The notes: a model not told the origin generated them from the letters alone. Shown: positions 37,708 to 47,006, counted from the first letter of the stretch. The stretch is DNA of 64,000 nt from JAYRSJ01 sp041920215 (GCA_041920215.1 JAYRSJ010000001.1:124001-188000), one strand, 5' to 3'. Translations and numbers: made by a program.

Positions 37708-38987
37708 TCGATGAAGAGCGTGGCCGGCGCTTCCAGCAGGGCCCGCAGGCGCTGCACGAACTCGGCCGCCACCATGCCGTCGACCACCCGGTGGTCGAAG
37801 GACGAGGACAGATTCATCAGCAGGCGCGGCACGACCCGGCCCTGGCGGTCGAACATGGGTCGCTCGACGATGCGGTTGACGCCGACGATGGCCACCTCGG
37901 GATGGTTGATCACCGGCGTCGTGACGATGCCGCCCAGCGGCCCCAGGCTGGTGATGGTGATCGTGGAGCCCGTCAGCTCCTCGCGCGCCAGCTTGCCCGC
38001 GCGCGCCGCCTCGGCCAGGCGGCTGATCTCGGCGGCGCAGGCCCAGAGGTCCAGGGTCTCGGCATGGCGCAGCACCGGCACCATCAGTCCGGCCTCGGTC
38101 TGGGCCGCCATGCCCAGATGGACGGCGCCATAACGGGTCAGCAGCGCGGCTTCGTCGTCATAGCGGGCATTGATCTGCGGAAACTCCGGCAGGGCCAGCA
38201 CGATCGCACGCACCAGGAAGGGCAGCAGGGTCAGCTTGGGGCGGCGGCCCTGCCACTGCTTGTTGAGGCTGTGGCGCAGCGCCTCCAGCTCGGTGACGTC
38301 GAGCTCCTCCACATAGCTGAAGTGCGGGATCTGGCGCTTGGCCAGCTGCATCTTCTGCGCGATCTTGCGGCGCAGGCCGATGACGGGCACGGCCTCCTCG
38401 CTCAGGCGCGGCGCATAGCGGCGATCCACCGGGGCCGCCGCGCCGCCGCTGACCTGCCCCTGCGCGGCAGCGAACGCCTCCAGATCCTCGTGGGTGATGC
38501 GGCCCGCCGGCCCGCTGCCGGGCACGAACTGCAGCGCCAGCCCCAGCTCCCAGGCGCGCCGCCGCACCGCCGGCGAGGCCAGCGGCTTCTCGCCGGGCGC
38601 GCGGCGCGGCGCGGCCGGCGCGGGCTGGGCCAAAGACGGCGCGGCCAGCACCGGCGCGGGCGCTGGCGGGGGAGAAGGTGGGGATGGGGGCAGGTGGGCA
38701 GGCGCGGGCGGCGCAAGGGCCTGGCCCGCTTTCAGATTGCCCTCGCCCTCGACCTCCAGCCGTATCAGCTCGGCGCCCACCGCCAGCACCTGGCCCACCG
38801 CGCCGCCCAGGGCCAGCACGCGGCCGGCCACCGGCGAGGGGATCTCCACCGTGGCCTTGTCGGTCATCACATCGGCCAGGATCTGGTCCTCGGCCACCGT
38901 CTCGCCCGGCTGCACCCGCCAGGCCACCAGCTCGACCTCGGCAATGCCCTCGCCGATGTCCGGCATCTTGATCAGATGAATACCCAT
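37704..38987 (-). CDS. bkdB: Branched-chain 2-oxoacid dehydrogenase E2 (dihydrolipoyl transacylase)
   Basis: A 427-residue E2. The N-terminal lipoyl domain has the modified lysine in VMTDKATVEIPSP. A Pro/Ala-rich hinge runs from about 90 to 130. The E1/E3-binding domain is ASPAVRRRAWELGLAL with GPAGRITHEDLEAF after it. The C-terminal catalytic domain carries the active-site histidine in SSFDHRVVDGMVA. It forms the core of the complex and transfers the acyl group (from valine, leucine or isoleucine derived 2-oxoacids) to CoA. It lies 1 base behind bkdA2 and overlaps lpd. Confidence 0.94.
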   Translation of the reverse strand: MGIHLIKMPDIGEGIAEVELVAWRVQPGETVAEDQILADVMTDKATVEIPSPVAGRVLALGGAVGQVLAVGAELIRLEVEGEGNLKAGQALAPPAPAHLPPSPPSPPPAPAPVLAAPSLAQPAPAAPRRAPGEKPLASPAVRRRAWELGLALQFVPGSGPAGRITHEDLEAFAAAQGQVSGGAAAPVDRRYAPRLSEEAVPVIGLRRKIAQKMQLAKRQIPHFSYVEELDVTELEALRHSLNKQWQGRRPKLTLLPFLVRAIVLALPEFPQINARYDDEAALLTRYGAVHLGMAAQTEAGLMVPVLRHAETLDLWACAAEISRLAEAARAGKLAREELTGSTITITSLGPLGGIVTTPVINHPEVAIVGVNRIVERPMFDRQGRVVPRLLMNLSSSFDHRVVDGMVAAEFVQRLRALLEAPATLFIE

Positions 38988-38988
38988 T

Positions 38989-40038
38989 TCAGAGCCCTCC
39001 CGCCAGCACGCGCTTCAGGGCCTCGCCGACGCGGGCCGGGCCGGGAAAGTAGGCCCATTCCTGGGCATGGGGATAGGGCGTGTCCCAGCCGGTGACGCGC
39101 TCGATCGGCGCCTCGAGCTGGTAGAAGCAATGCTCCTGCACCAGGGCCACCAGTTCGGCGCCGAAGCTGCTGGTGCGGGTGGCCTCGTGCACCACGACGC
39201 AGCGGCCGGTCTTCTTCACCGAGTTGACGACCGTGTCCAGGTCCATGGGCCAGATGCTGCGCAGGTCGATGATCTCGGCGTCTATGCCGCTCTCGCGCGC
39301 CGCCGCCTCGCAGACCCAGACCATGGTGCCGTAGGCCAGCACCGTCACCGCGCTGCCGGGCCGGAACACCGCGGCCGAGCTCAGCGGCACGGTGTAATAG
39401 CCTTCGGGCACCTCGGCCGAGGGCAGCTTGGACCAGGGCACGACCGGCCGGTCATGATGACCGTCGAAAGGCCCGTTGTAGATGCGCTTGGGCTCCAGGA
39501 AGATCACCGGGTCCTCGCATTCGATGGCCGCGATCAGCAGGCCCTTGGCGTCATAGGGGTTGGACGGCATCACGGTGCGCAGGCCGCAAACCTGGGTGAA
39601 CATGGCCTCGGGGCTCTGGCTGTGCGTCTGGCCGCCGTAGATGCCGCCGCCGCAGGGCATGCGCAGGGTCAGCGGCGCGCTGAAGTCGCCGGCCGAGCGG
39701 TAGCGCAGCCGCGCCGCCTCGGAGACGATCTGGTCGATGGCCGGGTAAACATAGTCGGCGAACTGGATCTCGACCACCGGCCGCAGGCCATAGGCCGCCA
39801 TGCCCACCGCCGCGCCGACGATGCCGCTCTCGGAGATCGGCGCATCGAAGACCCGCGAGCGGCCGTACTTGGCCTGCAGGCCCTCGGTGCAGCGGAACAC
39901 GCCGCCGAAATAGCCCACGTCCTCGCCGAAGACCACCACATTCGGGTCGCGCTCCATCATCACATCCATGGCCGAGCGCAGGGCCTGGATCATGGTCATC
40001 GGGCGACGCGCCATGGTGCTGTTATTGGACTCGCTCAT
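38989..40038 (-). CDS. bkdA2: Branched-chain 2-oxoacid dehydrogenase E1 beta subunit
   Basis: A 349-residue transketolase-like subunit that binds thiamine diphosphate with BkdA1. Typical segments are VVVFGEDVGYFGGVFRCTEGL (in part), FDAPISESGIVGAAVGMA, EIQFADYVYPAIDQIVSE and MPCGGGIYGGQTHSQSPE. The last of these distinguishes branched-chain from pyruvate complexes. It starts 3 bases past the bkdA1 stop and is followed at once by bkdB. Substrates are the 2-oxoacids of valine, leucine and isoleucine. Confidence 0.95.
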   Translation of the reverse strand: MSESNNSTMARRPMTMIQALRSAMDVMMERDPNVVVFGEDVGYFGGVFRCTEGLQAKYGRSRVFDAPISESGIVGAAVGMAAYGLRPVVEIQFADYVYPAIDQIVSEAARLRYRSAGDFSAPLTLRMPCGGGIYGGQTHSQSPEAMFTQVCGLRTVMPSNPYDAKGLLIAAIECEDPVIFLEPKRIYNGPFDGHHDRPVVPWSKLPSAEVPEGYYTVPLSSAAVFRPGSAVTVLAYGTMVWVCEAAARESGIDAEIIDLRSIWPMDLDTVVNSVKKTGRCVVVHEATRTSSFGAELVALVQEHCFYQLEAPIERVTGWDTPYPHAQEWAYFPGPARVGEALKRVLAGGL

Positions 40039-40041
40039 CGT

Positions 40042-41277
40042 TCAAGCTCCCAGCTGCTGGCGCTGACGGCGCAGGTGCTCGGGCATGTCCTTGTAGACAT
40101 CCTCGAACATGCTGGCGACGCTAGGGATGTGGCCATCCAGCAGCGAGCCATAGCGTTCGGCCTCGCGCTGGGCCGCGATCACCTCGGCCTCCAGCGACTT
40201 CTGCGTGGCCTCGTGCTCCGCATCGCTCCAGACGCCCAGGCGCGTCAGGTGCAGGCGCAGCCGCGCGATCGGGTCGCCCAGCGGGAACTGCTGCCATTCA
40301 TCGGCCGGCCGGTACTTGCTCGGATCGTCCGAGGTGCTGTGGGCGCCGGCCCGGTAGCTGACCCACTCGATCAGCGTCGGCCCCAGATTGCGGCGCGCCC
40401 GCTCGGCGGCCCACTGCGAGGCCGCATAGACGGCGAGGAAGTCATTGCCGTCCACCCGCAGCGAGGCGATGCCCGAGCCCACGCCACGCGCGGCAAAGGT
40501 GGTGTGCTCGCCGCCGGCGATGGCCTGGAAGGTGGAGATTGCCCACTGGTTGTTGACCACATTGAGGATCACCGGCGCGCTGTAGACATGGGCAAAGGTC
40601 AGCGCGGTCGCGAAGTCGGCCTCGGCGGTGGAGCCGTCGCCGATCCAGCCGGAGGCGATGCGGGTATCGCCCTTGATCGCCGAGGCCATGGCCCAGCCCA
40701 CCGCCTGGATGTACTGGGTGGCCAGATTGCCCGAGATCGAGAAGAAGCCAGCGCGCTTGTAGGAGTACATCACCGGCAGCTGGCGGCCCTTGATCGGGTC
40801 GCGCTCGTTGGACAGCAGCTGGCAGATCATCTCGACCATGGACACATCGTCGCGCGCCAGCAGCAGACCCTGCTGGCGGTAGGTCGGGAAGTTCATGTCG
40901 CCGGGCTTGAGCGCCATCGCATGGGCCACCGCGATGGCCTCCTCGCCCAGGCACTGCATATAGAAAGAGAGCTTCTTCTGGCGCTGCGCAATCAGCATGC
41001 GCGCGTCGAAGATGCGGGTCTTCATCATGGTCTTGAGCCCGCGGCGCAGCACATCGTGGCTCAGCGGCGGCGCCCAGGGCCCGAGGGCCTGTCCCTCCTC
41101 GTCCAGCACCCGCACCAGCGCATAGGCCAGGTCGGCGGTGTCCACCGGCGCCACATCCACATCGGGGCGGCGCACCGCGCCGGCGGGCGACAGGTGGAGG
41201 TAGGAGAAATCGGTGGCACAGCCCGGTCGCCCCGTGGGCTCGGGCACATGCAGACGCAGTGGCGGATAGTGGCTCAT
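40042..41277 (-). CDS. bkdA1: Branched-chain 2-oxoacid dehydrogenase E1 alpha subunit
   Basis: A 411-residue thiamine-diphosphate enzyme subunit, the same length as the Pseudomonas BkdA1. The cofactor motif GDGSTAEADFATALTFAHVY-x-APVILNVVNN (given in part), the loop YRAGAHSTSDDPSKYR that is phosphorylated in animal homologues, and SFYMQCLGEEAIAVAHAMAL identify it. The ATG at MSHYPP was chosen because the longer frame contains no homologous residues. It heads the bkd operon. No Lrp-type BkdR regulator gene is in the window, so its control is unknown. Confidence 0.95.
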   Translation of the reverse strand: MSHYPPLRLHVPEPTGRPGCATDFSYLHLSPAGAVRRPDVDVAPVDTADLAYALVRVLDEEGQALGPWAPPLSHDVLRRGLKTMMKTRIFDARMLIAQRQKKLSFYMQCLGEEAIAVAHAMALKPGDMNFPTYRQQGLLLARDDVSMVEMICQLLSNERDPIKGRQLPVMYSYKRAGFFSISGNLATQYIQAVGWAMASAIKGDTRIASGWIGDGSTAEADFATALTFAHVYSAPVILNVVNNQWAISTFQAIAGGEHTTFAARGVGSGIASLRVDGNDFLAVYAASQWAAERARRNLGPTLIEWVSYRAGAHSTSDDPSKYRPADEWQQFPLGDPIARLRLHLTRLGVWSDAEHEATQKSLEAEVIAAQREAERYGSLLDGHIPSVASMFEDVYKDMPEHLRRQRQQLGA

Positions 41278-41458
41278 GGCCGGCTCCCGGCGCGCCGCGG
41301 CTCGCGACACGCCCTGCTGGTTGCAAAAAGACGTTCGCCGGCCGGCCGTATGGGCCGCCCGCCCGAACTCCTGGCCAGGGCCGCGACCCGGTAGGGCCGG
41401 CACTGGCTGCAGCGCTAGCCTAAGGCATCGAGGCCCAGGCGCGCCCCAGGGAGAGCCC

Positions 41459-41486
41459 GGGGTCAGCTGGGTATGGGGCTGACCCC
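41459..41486. terminator. Hairpin between bkd operon and hydrolase gene
   Basis: GGGGTCAGC and GCTGACCCC form a perfect 9-base stem just after the stop of the leftward hydrolase gene (41489). There is no T run on the minus strand, so it is an imperfect terminator or a 3' end stabiliser. The rest of the gap between 41278 and 41488 shows nothing else and must hold the bkd promoter. Confidence 0.5.
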
Positions 41487-41488
41487 AA

Positions 41489-43099
41489 TCAAGCGTTCCA
41501 GGCCGAGACCAGCAGCAGCAGCTGGCCGGCGATGCCCGGTTTCAGGTTCGAGCTGGGCAGCGGGATCCGGATCTGGATCATCCCGCCCTTGACCGCCTCA
41601 TAGCTCAGGGCCTCGGTAGCCAGGCCGACGCGCTGGCTCTCCCAGCTGCTCTTGATCTGCCAGTCGCCGCCGGCCTTCAGCGGCGGCTCCAGCGAGATCA
41701 AGAGGCTGTCGCGGAACAGATGGCTGCCCTCGAAATGCTGGTCGGGCCAGAAGCGCTGGTCGACCTGGTAGTCGGGCACCCGCACCGAGAGGTCCATCGC
41801 GTAGGCCAGCGTGCGGTCCTGATGGCTGACCTTGGCGCGGTTGGCCAGAAAGACGCTGGAGAGATAGACCAGATGGCCGCCCTGCTCGCGCTGCTCGGTC
41901 AGCTGCTGGTGGTTGCGGCAGGCCGGCGAATCCTCCTCGGCCACCCGCCGGCTCAGGTACCAGCGCTTGCCGCGCGGCCGCGCCAGCAGCTCGAACTGGT
42001 AGAGCGCCTGCACCTTGCGCTCCCGCTCGATCGCCGCCGGCAGGCGCACCTCGTCGACCTCGATCCAGATATCCACCCGCACATCACCGAACAGGAAGCG
42101 GGCCAGGTTCTGGTAGGCCTCCTCGCTGTTGACGATGCCCAAGGGCCCGGAATGGCTGCGGTAGCAATAGGCGGTGGCGGCGGTGCGGGTGACCTGGTTC
42201 TGCGCGTCCAGGCCCCAGACCGAGGCGTTGTCGACCTTGACCAGGCCGTCGCTGCCGTCGCCGGCAAAGCTGCGCGAGATGCCCATGGCCGCGTCGTAGT
42301 CGTTGCGATTGGTGCCCACCATGCAGAAGATGCGCTCGACCGGGAAGGCGCTCTCGGGCACGAAGTCCACCCGCTTGTAGCGCTGGTAGGCGGCCTGCAG
42401 GTTCAGGTAGTCCGCCATGCGCTGATGATTGAAGTTATTGATGTCGTTCAGGCCCAGCCAGCTGGGCACCTTGATGCCGGCGATCTGTATGCCGTTGTGC
42501 GGCGTCGCATAGGTGAAGACCTTGTCCACCGCCCGGCGCGCCTCGGCCGCGCCCAGCTGCGGGTTCTGCAACAGGCCGCGCACCACCAGGCCGCCCATCG
42601 AATGGGCGACCAGATAGCAGCGGAAATCGGTCGGCGCGATGCCCTCCTCGGCCATCACCAGATCGCGCACCCGCAGGATCAGCGCCGAGAGGCCGCGCGC
42701 GTAGGTCTCGATATCGCTGGCCTTGCCGCTGCCGAAATGGCTGGAGCCGCTGTCGTAGTAGCGGTAGATCACCACCGAGCGCGCCGGTATGCCGGCGCGT
42801 CCCGCGCGCGGCTGCCAGTCGCGGTCCATGATGTCCAGGCCGTTCTCGTAGACATCGCCGTACTCGAACTCGGCCGCCAGGCGCAGCAGCGGCGACTCGA
42901 AGACGAACTTCTTCGGCCCCTCGCGCTTGTCGGGGCTGGCGCGGTAGAGGGTGGAGCCCAAATTGAAGCCGCAGAAGGGATCGGCTGCCGTCTCGTTGCG
43001 CTCGCCCTCGGTCATCGCATAGCCGCGCACATAGATGATCGGATAGAAGGGCGGCCGATAGGGCGGCTTGTAGGGGCTGGACGCTGCTGTGCTGCTCAT
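41489..43099 (-). CDS. Large lipase-like alpha/beta hydrolase
   Basis: A 536-residue protein without a recognisable signal peptide. The N-terminal domain has FYPIIYVRGYA (in place of the usual VHG oxyanion loop), and the nucleophile elbow AHSMGG at about residues 187-192, followed by FTYATPHNGIQIAG, typical of PGAP1- or lipase-like hydrolases. The C-terminal third (from about 330) is rich in beta strands and may be a separate binding domain. A target ester or lipid is likely but unknown. It stands alone and ends in a hairpin. The cytoplasmic location suggested by the missing signal is unusual for a lipase. Confidence 0.8.
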   Translation of the reverse strand: MSSTAASSPYKPPYRPPFYPIIYVRGYAMTEGERNETAADPFCGFNLGSTLYRASPDKREGPKKFVFESPLLRLAAEFEYGDVYENGLDIMDRDWQPRAGRAGIPARSVVIYRYYDSGSSHFGSGKASDIETYARGLSALILRVRDLVMAEEGIAPTDFRCYLVAHSMGGLVVRGLLQNPQLGAAEARRAVDKVFTYATPHNGIQIAGIKVPSWLGLNDINNFNHQRMADYLNLQAAYQRYKRVDFVPESAFPVERIFCMVGTNRNDYDAAMGISRSFAGDGSDGLVKVDNASVWGLDAQNQVTRTAATAYCYRSHSGPLGIVNSEEAYQNLARFLFGDVRVDIWIEVDEVRLPAAIERERKVQALYQFELLARPRGKRWYLSRRVAEEDSPACRNHQQLTEQREQGGHLVYLSSVFLANRAKVSHQDRTLAYAMDLSVRVPDYQVDQRFWPDQHFEGSHLFRDSLLISLEPPLKAGGDWQIKSSWESQRVGLATEALSYEAVKGGMIQIRIPLPSSNLKPGIAGQLLLLVSAWNA

Positions 43100-43190
43100 G
43101 GCCGGACTCCGGGCGCTGTTGTTATGGTCCGCTTATAGCCTGCGCCCTCGTCCAGCGGCAATCCCATCCTGCTGCCGGGCCAGGATGAGA

Positions 43191-43225
43191 AAGGCCCGCC
43201 GCAGCGGGCGGCTGCGGCGGGCCTT
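43191..43225 (-). terminator. Rho-independent terminator of TonB receptor gene
   Basis: AAGGCCCGCCGCAG and its exact complement form a 14-base stem with a 7-base loop, followed on the minus strand by TTTCT. It lies 23 bases past the receptor stop. The stem is symmetrical, so it could also end transcription from the other side. Confidence 0.85.
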
Positions 43226-43247
43226 CAGGGCCGGGTTCAGGCCGGGC

Positions 43248-45992
43248 TTACTTGAACTGGTAGCTGGCGCTGGCGTACCAGAAGCGGCCGCGCGGGTCGG
43301 CAAACGAGCCGGCAAAGCCGGCCGCATGCGAGCCATAGCTGGAGGAGGCGGTGAACGGTGCCGCGTCGTCCAGCAGATTGCGCGCGCCGACACGCAGCGT
43401 CAGGTTCTTGAAGCCTTTGTAGGTCACGGCCAGATTCCAGCGCGAGGTGTCCTTGACCCGGTAGGGCGCATCCACGCCCAGATTGGCGTTCACTTGGGCG
43501 GCCGACTCGGTCCAGCCATTGGTGAACACATGCTCGAGCGCCACGCTCAGGTCGCCGCGGCTCCAGTCGATGCCGAAGGTGTGCTGCCAGGCCGGTACCG
43601 GCGCGATGCCGCCGGTGGCCTGGCCGACGTAGTCGATCATGGGCTCGTCCTTGCCGCTCTGGGTCTTGTACTTGAGCACATAGGTGCCGCTGTAGCTGAG
43701 GCCCACCCGCGTGCCACCGTCGTAGCTGAAGCCGCCGCGCATATCGAGGTCGATGCCCGAGGTCTCCAGCTTGCCCAGGTTCTCGACCGGGGTCTCGATA
43801 TAGGACAGCAGGCCGTCCGGCGAGCGCTTCACCCGGTTGATGTACTTGCGGTACAGGGCCTCGTCGCCCATCAGTGTGTCGCCGCTGATGACGCCAATGG
43901 TGTCGCGCTTCTCGATATTCCAGTAGTCCAGCGCGACGGTGAAGTTGCGCGAGGGCTCGAAGACCGCCCCGAAGCTGAACTGCCGGCTCTTCTCGGGCTT
44001 CAGATTGGGATCGCTCGAGAGCTGCACATTGAACTGGGTCAGGCAGCGCGGGTTGTTCTCCTGGCCGGCCGGGCAGTCCCAGTCCTGCTGCGCATCGGCG
44101 GTATTGGTATTGGCCACCGGGCTGTTGACGTCCCACAGCGTCGGCGCACGGAAGCCGGTGCCGGCGCTGGCACGCAACAGCAGCTGCTTGCTGGGCTGGT
44201 AGCGCAGGCGGGCCATCGGGTTGAAGCTGCCGCCGAAATCGCTGTAGCGGTCGTAGCGGGCCGCCAGCGTCGCTTCCAGCTCCTTGCTGAAGGGCAGCGC
44301 CAGCTCGCCGAACAGTGCATAGATATTGCGGCTGGCCACCGTGGTGGGCACCGAGCCCTCGCCGCCCACATGCAGGCCGGCGGAGTAGCTGGCATTGGTC
44401 GGGCGGTCCTCGGCCTTTTCCTTGCGCAAGTCCACGCCCAGCGCCAGCGCCATCGCGCCACCGCCCATCTGGCCAAGTTCGCGGCTGATCTTGCCGTCGT
44501 AGGCGATCGTCGTGCCCTTGGAGCGGCGCACCTCCCCGCGCAGCGAGGCCGCGTCCAGCAGGGCCAGTCCGGCGGCATCGTTGGGGCCGAAGGGGTTGAT
44601 ATTGCCGCTGGCCAGGGCCGCCAGATACGGGGCCTGCAGCAGATAGCCGTCATAGACCAGCTTGCCGCGGGCCTGCGACAGATTCAGGCCCATATCGTAG
44701 TCCCAGCCGCCGAACTGGCCGCTGCCGCCGACGACGAAGCGGTACTGCTCATTGGTGTTGTCGCTGACCCGGTTGCCCATGTCCAGCGAGCGGGTGACGA
44801 TCTCGGCAAAGCCGTCGCCATCGGGGTCCCAGTCGGCCGCGGTGAAGCCCATGCTGCTCAGCAGGGCCTGCGGGAAGTAGCGGCTGGTGACCGGCAGCGC
44901 GAACGGCGGATAGGTGCCGTCCGGGTTGACCTTGGCCGCGCCAGAATCCAGCGGCGTCGGCGCCACGCGGCCGATGGTGGCGTTGCGGGCGATCGAGCCT
45001 TCGACAAACAGCTGGTGTCCGCCGCCCAGCGCGAAGGTGCCGCGCGCATAGACATCGGTCTTCTCGCTGTCCGGCAGGTTGTCCAGCATCGCCGCATAGA
45101 TCGCGCGGCAGTAGCGAGCCGGCTGGCCGCTGGGCGAGTCGCCGGTGTTGGAAACCACCGTCAGCGCCGGATCGCAGGGCGCGAACTGGCTGCCGGCACC
45201 GGCATAGAGGCCCGGCGTGACCAGGTAGTCGCCGGTGAAGATCGCACCCGGGAAGCCGCGGAACGAGGTGGGAGGGAAGGAGCCCGGCACCTCGGTGGCA
45301 TGGCGCAGATAGAGGCCCTGGTCGATGGCCTTGACCCGCTGCTGGTCCTTGAAGTTGGCGGTCAGCAGCAGGTTGTAGCCGTCCTTGCCCAGATCGCCCA
45401 TGCCAAAGGCCAGCGAGGCGCCCTTCTCGCCGCCGCCGATGCTCTCTTCCGGCGCGCCGTAGCGCAGCGTCAGCTCACCCCGGCTGTAGTCCTTGCGGGT
45501 GATGAAGTTGATCACGCCGCCGACCGCATCGGTGCCGTAGACGGCCGAGGCGCCATCGCGCAGCACCTCGATGCGCTCGATGGCTGCGAAGGGAATGCTG
45601 TTCAGGTCCACCGCGGCCGAGCCGCCGATGGAGCCGAAGGGATGGCCGGCCAGGCGGCGACCGTTCAGCAGGATCAGCGTCGAGTTCGCGCCCAGGCCGC
45701 GCATATTCGCATTGCTGGTCGCATAGCCGGCACCCTGGGTCGCATCCGACAGCATTGCGCTGCTGGCGGTGACACGGCGCAGGATGTCCTCGACATTGCT
45801 GGCACCGCTCTTCTCGATCTGCTCGCGCGAGATCACCGTCACCGGCAGCGCCGTCTCCGATTCCAGGCGCTTGATCGACGAACCGGTGACCGTAACCCGC
45901 TCCAGCGATTCCTGCGCCTGGACCAGGCCGGACAGCGCCGCGGCACTGCAGACCAGGGCCGCGGCGCGGCCCAGTCTTGAAGCTTTGAACAT
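43248..45992 (-). CDS. TonB-dependent outer-membrane receptor
   Basis: A 914-residue outer-membrane protein. A signal peptide (MFKASRLGRAAALVCSAAALSGLVQAQ, in part) leads to a TonB-box-like ESLERVTVTGSSIKR, then the plug domain with LRRVTASSAM, NMRGLGANSTLILLNGRRLAGH (in part) and IERIEVLRDGASAVYGTDAVGGVINFITRK (in part). The rest is a 22-strand barrel ending in YASASYQFK. The family imports siderophores, vitamin B12 or oligosaccharides using TonB energy. The large size and the sequence around the plug resemble carbohydrate or peptide receptors more than siderophore ones. AGGAG precedes the ATG. No linked inner-membrane transporter is present. Confidence 0.93.
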   Translation of the reverse strand: MFKASRLGRAAALVCSAAALSGLVQAQESLERVTVTGSSIKRLESETALPVTVISREQIEKSGASNVEDILRRVTASSAMLSDATQGAGYATSNANMRGLGANSTLILLNGRRLAGHPFGSIGGSAAVDLNSIPFAAIERIEVLRDGASAVYGTDAVGGVINFITRKDYSRGELTLRYGAPEESIGGGEKGASLAFGMGDLGKDGYNLLLTANFKDQQRVKAIDQGLYLRHATEVPGSFPPTSFRGFPGAIFTGDYLVTPGLYAGAGSQFAPCDPALTVVSNTGDSPSGQPARYCRAIYAAMLDNLPDSEKTDVYARGTFALGGGHQLFVEGSIARNATIGRVAPTPLDSGAAKVNPDGTYPPFALPVTSRYFPQALLSSMGFTAADWDPDGDGFAEIVTRSLDMGNRVSDNTNEQYRFVVGGSGQFGGWDYDMGLNLSQARGKLVYDGYLLQAPYLAALASGNINPFGPNDAAGLALLDAASLRGEVRRSKGTTIAYDGKISRELGQMGGGAMALALGVDLRKEKAEDRPTNASYSAGLHVGGEGSVPTTVASRNIYALFGELALPFSKELEATLAARYDRYSDFGGSFNPMARLRYQPSKQLLLRASAGTGFRAPTLWDVNSPVANTNTADAQQDWDCPAGQENNPRCLTQFNVQLSSDPNLKPEKSRQFSFGAVFEPSRNFTVALDYWNIEKRDTIGVISGDTLMGDEALYRKYINRVKRSPDGLLSYIETPVENLGKLETSGIDLDMRGGFSYDGGTRVGLSYSGTYVLKYKTQSGKDEPMIDYVGQATGGIAPVPAWQHTFGIDWSRGDLSVALEHVFTNGWTESAAQVNANLGVDAPYRVKDTSRWNLAVTYKGFKNLTLRVGARNLLDDAAPFTASSSYGSHAAGFAGSFADPRGRFWYASASYQFK

Positions 45993-46161
45993 TGTGCTCA
46001 CTCCTCGAGTCGTGAAAACGCACCTGGCTCGGGCCCAGCCTCTGTCCTTGCTTTGCTGTGGCTGCGACCCGATCCCAACCAGGCTCGTGCGAGGATTCTT
46101 CTGATCCGTGCGCTCCAAGAACTTCTGTCATACCCTGGCTGTTGCGCGTCTGCATCAGCAC

Positions 46162-46189
46162 AAAAATAGGACAGCGTTTGTCCTGATTG
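46162..46189 (-). terminator. Terminator of mntX-like gene
   Basis: On the minus strand AGGACA-AACGC-TGTCCT forms a 6-base stem followed by ATTTTTG. It lies 12 bases past the manganese exporter stop, in front of the TonB receptor promoter region. The stem is short, so confidence is moderate. Confidence 0.55.
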
Positions 46190-46200
46190 CCGAACCGGTC

Positions 46201-46782
46201 TCAAAGGCCGAAGCGCGCGCCCGCGCCCAGCAGCGTGGCGACGCCCAGCAGCGCGAACACCAGCGCGGCAATGCCATGCACCAGGCGCACCGGGATGCGG
46301 CCGGCGATACGGTCGCCCAGCAGCACGGCCGGCACATTGGCGATCATCATGCCCAGGGTCGTACCGGCCACGACCGCCCAGAAGTCCTGGAAACGCGCGG
46401 CCATCGCCACCGTCGCGATCTGCGTCTTGTCGCCCATCTCGGCCAGAAAGAAGGCCACGATGGTGGTGCCCAGCACGCCCAGCTTCAGGCCCTGGCCGCC
46501 GGCCTCTTCCTCGTCGAGCTTGTCGGGCACCAGCATCCAGGCCGCCATCGCGACAAAGCCCAGGCCCAGGCCCCAGCGCAGCCATTGCGGCTGCAGCACC
46601 GTGGTCAGCCAGGCGCCCAGGGCGCCGGCGCCGGCATGGTTGAGGGCGGTTGCGATCAGGATGCCCCAGCAGATCGGCCAGGGCTTGCGGAAGCGCGCGG
46701 CCAGGAAGAAGGCCAGCAGCTGGGTCTTGTCGCCGATCTCGGCCAGGGCCACCACGCCGGTGGAAAAGAGGAAAGCTTCCAT
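46201..46782 (-). CDS. mntX: GDT1/TMEM165-family manganese exporter
   Basis: A 193-residue inner-membrane protein with six helices in two repeats. Each repeat carries the UPF0016 signature: EIGDKT at residues 15-20 and EMGDKT in the second half. These acidic motifs bind the cation. In several bacteria this family exports manganese and protects cells from Mn excess. The 5' leader has the yybP-ykoY manganese riboswitch, which supports Mn as substrate. The ATG is preceded by AGGTACTCTTC. It stands alone with its own terminator. Confidence 0.9.
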   Translation of the reverse strand: MEAFLFSTGVVALAEIGDKTQLLAFFLAARFRKPWPICWGILIATALNHAGAGALGAWLTTVLQPQWLRWGLGLGFVAMAAWMLVPDKLDEEEAGGQGLKLGVLGTTIVAFFLAEMGDKTQIATVAMAARFQDFWAVVAGTTLGMMIANVPAVLLGDRIAGRIPVRLVHGIAALVFALLGVATLLGAGARFGL

Positions 46783-46799
46783 GAAGAGTACCTGCTAGG

Positions 46800-47000
46800 A
46801 ACCACGGCCTGAGCAATAAGCGGCTTTGACCCTGCCGCCTCCGGCCGTGAACCGAGGAACAGGGTCAAAGGTCTTGCCAGGTGTGCGGGTCGGCACACTG
46901 CCCTTGCCATGATCCTCACGGATCAAGTCTGTTGACAAAGGCCCGCGCGGCTTGCACCCGGTGTGCGCAAGCGGCCACGGCGACTACTCCCCAATGACGG
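46800..47000 (-). promoter_or_regulatory. yybP-ykoY manganese riboswitch leader
   Basis: The leader of the manganese exporter on the minus strand begins with TTGGGGAGTAG (GGGGAGTAG at 46992-46984), the conserved first loop of the yybP-ykoY class. It goes on through stems GATCC/GGATC and GTGTGC/GCACAC to CTGGCAAGACCTTTGACC, the second conserved element. The segment CTTTGACCCTG pairs perfectly over 11 bases with CAGGGTCAAAG (46824-46834 and 46860-46870), probably part of the switch that frees or hides the start region. Bases 46783-46799 carry the ribosome site. Confidence 0.85.
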
Positions 47001-47006
47001 CCGCGA

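Noticed and set aside
43089..45980. 963-codon open frame on the plus strand opposite the TonB receptor
   Set aside because: It is antisense to a clear TonB-dependent receptor with plug and barrel motifs. High GC leaves opposite frames open. Its translation is Gln/Ala/Arg/His-rich with no recognisable domain.
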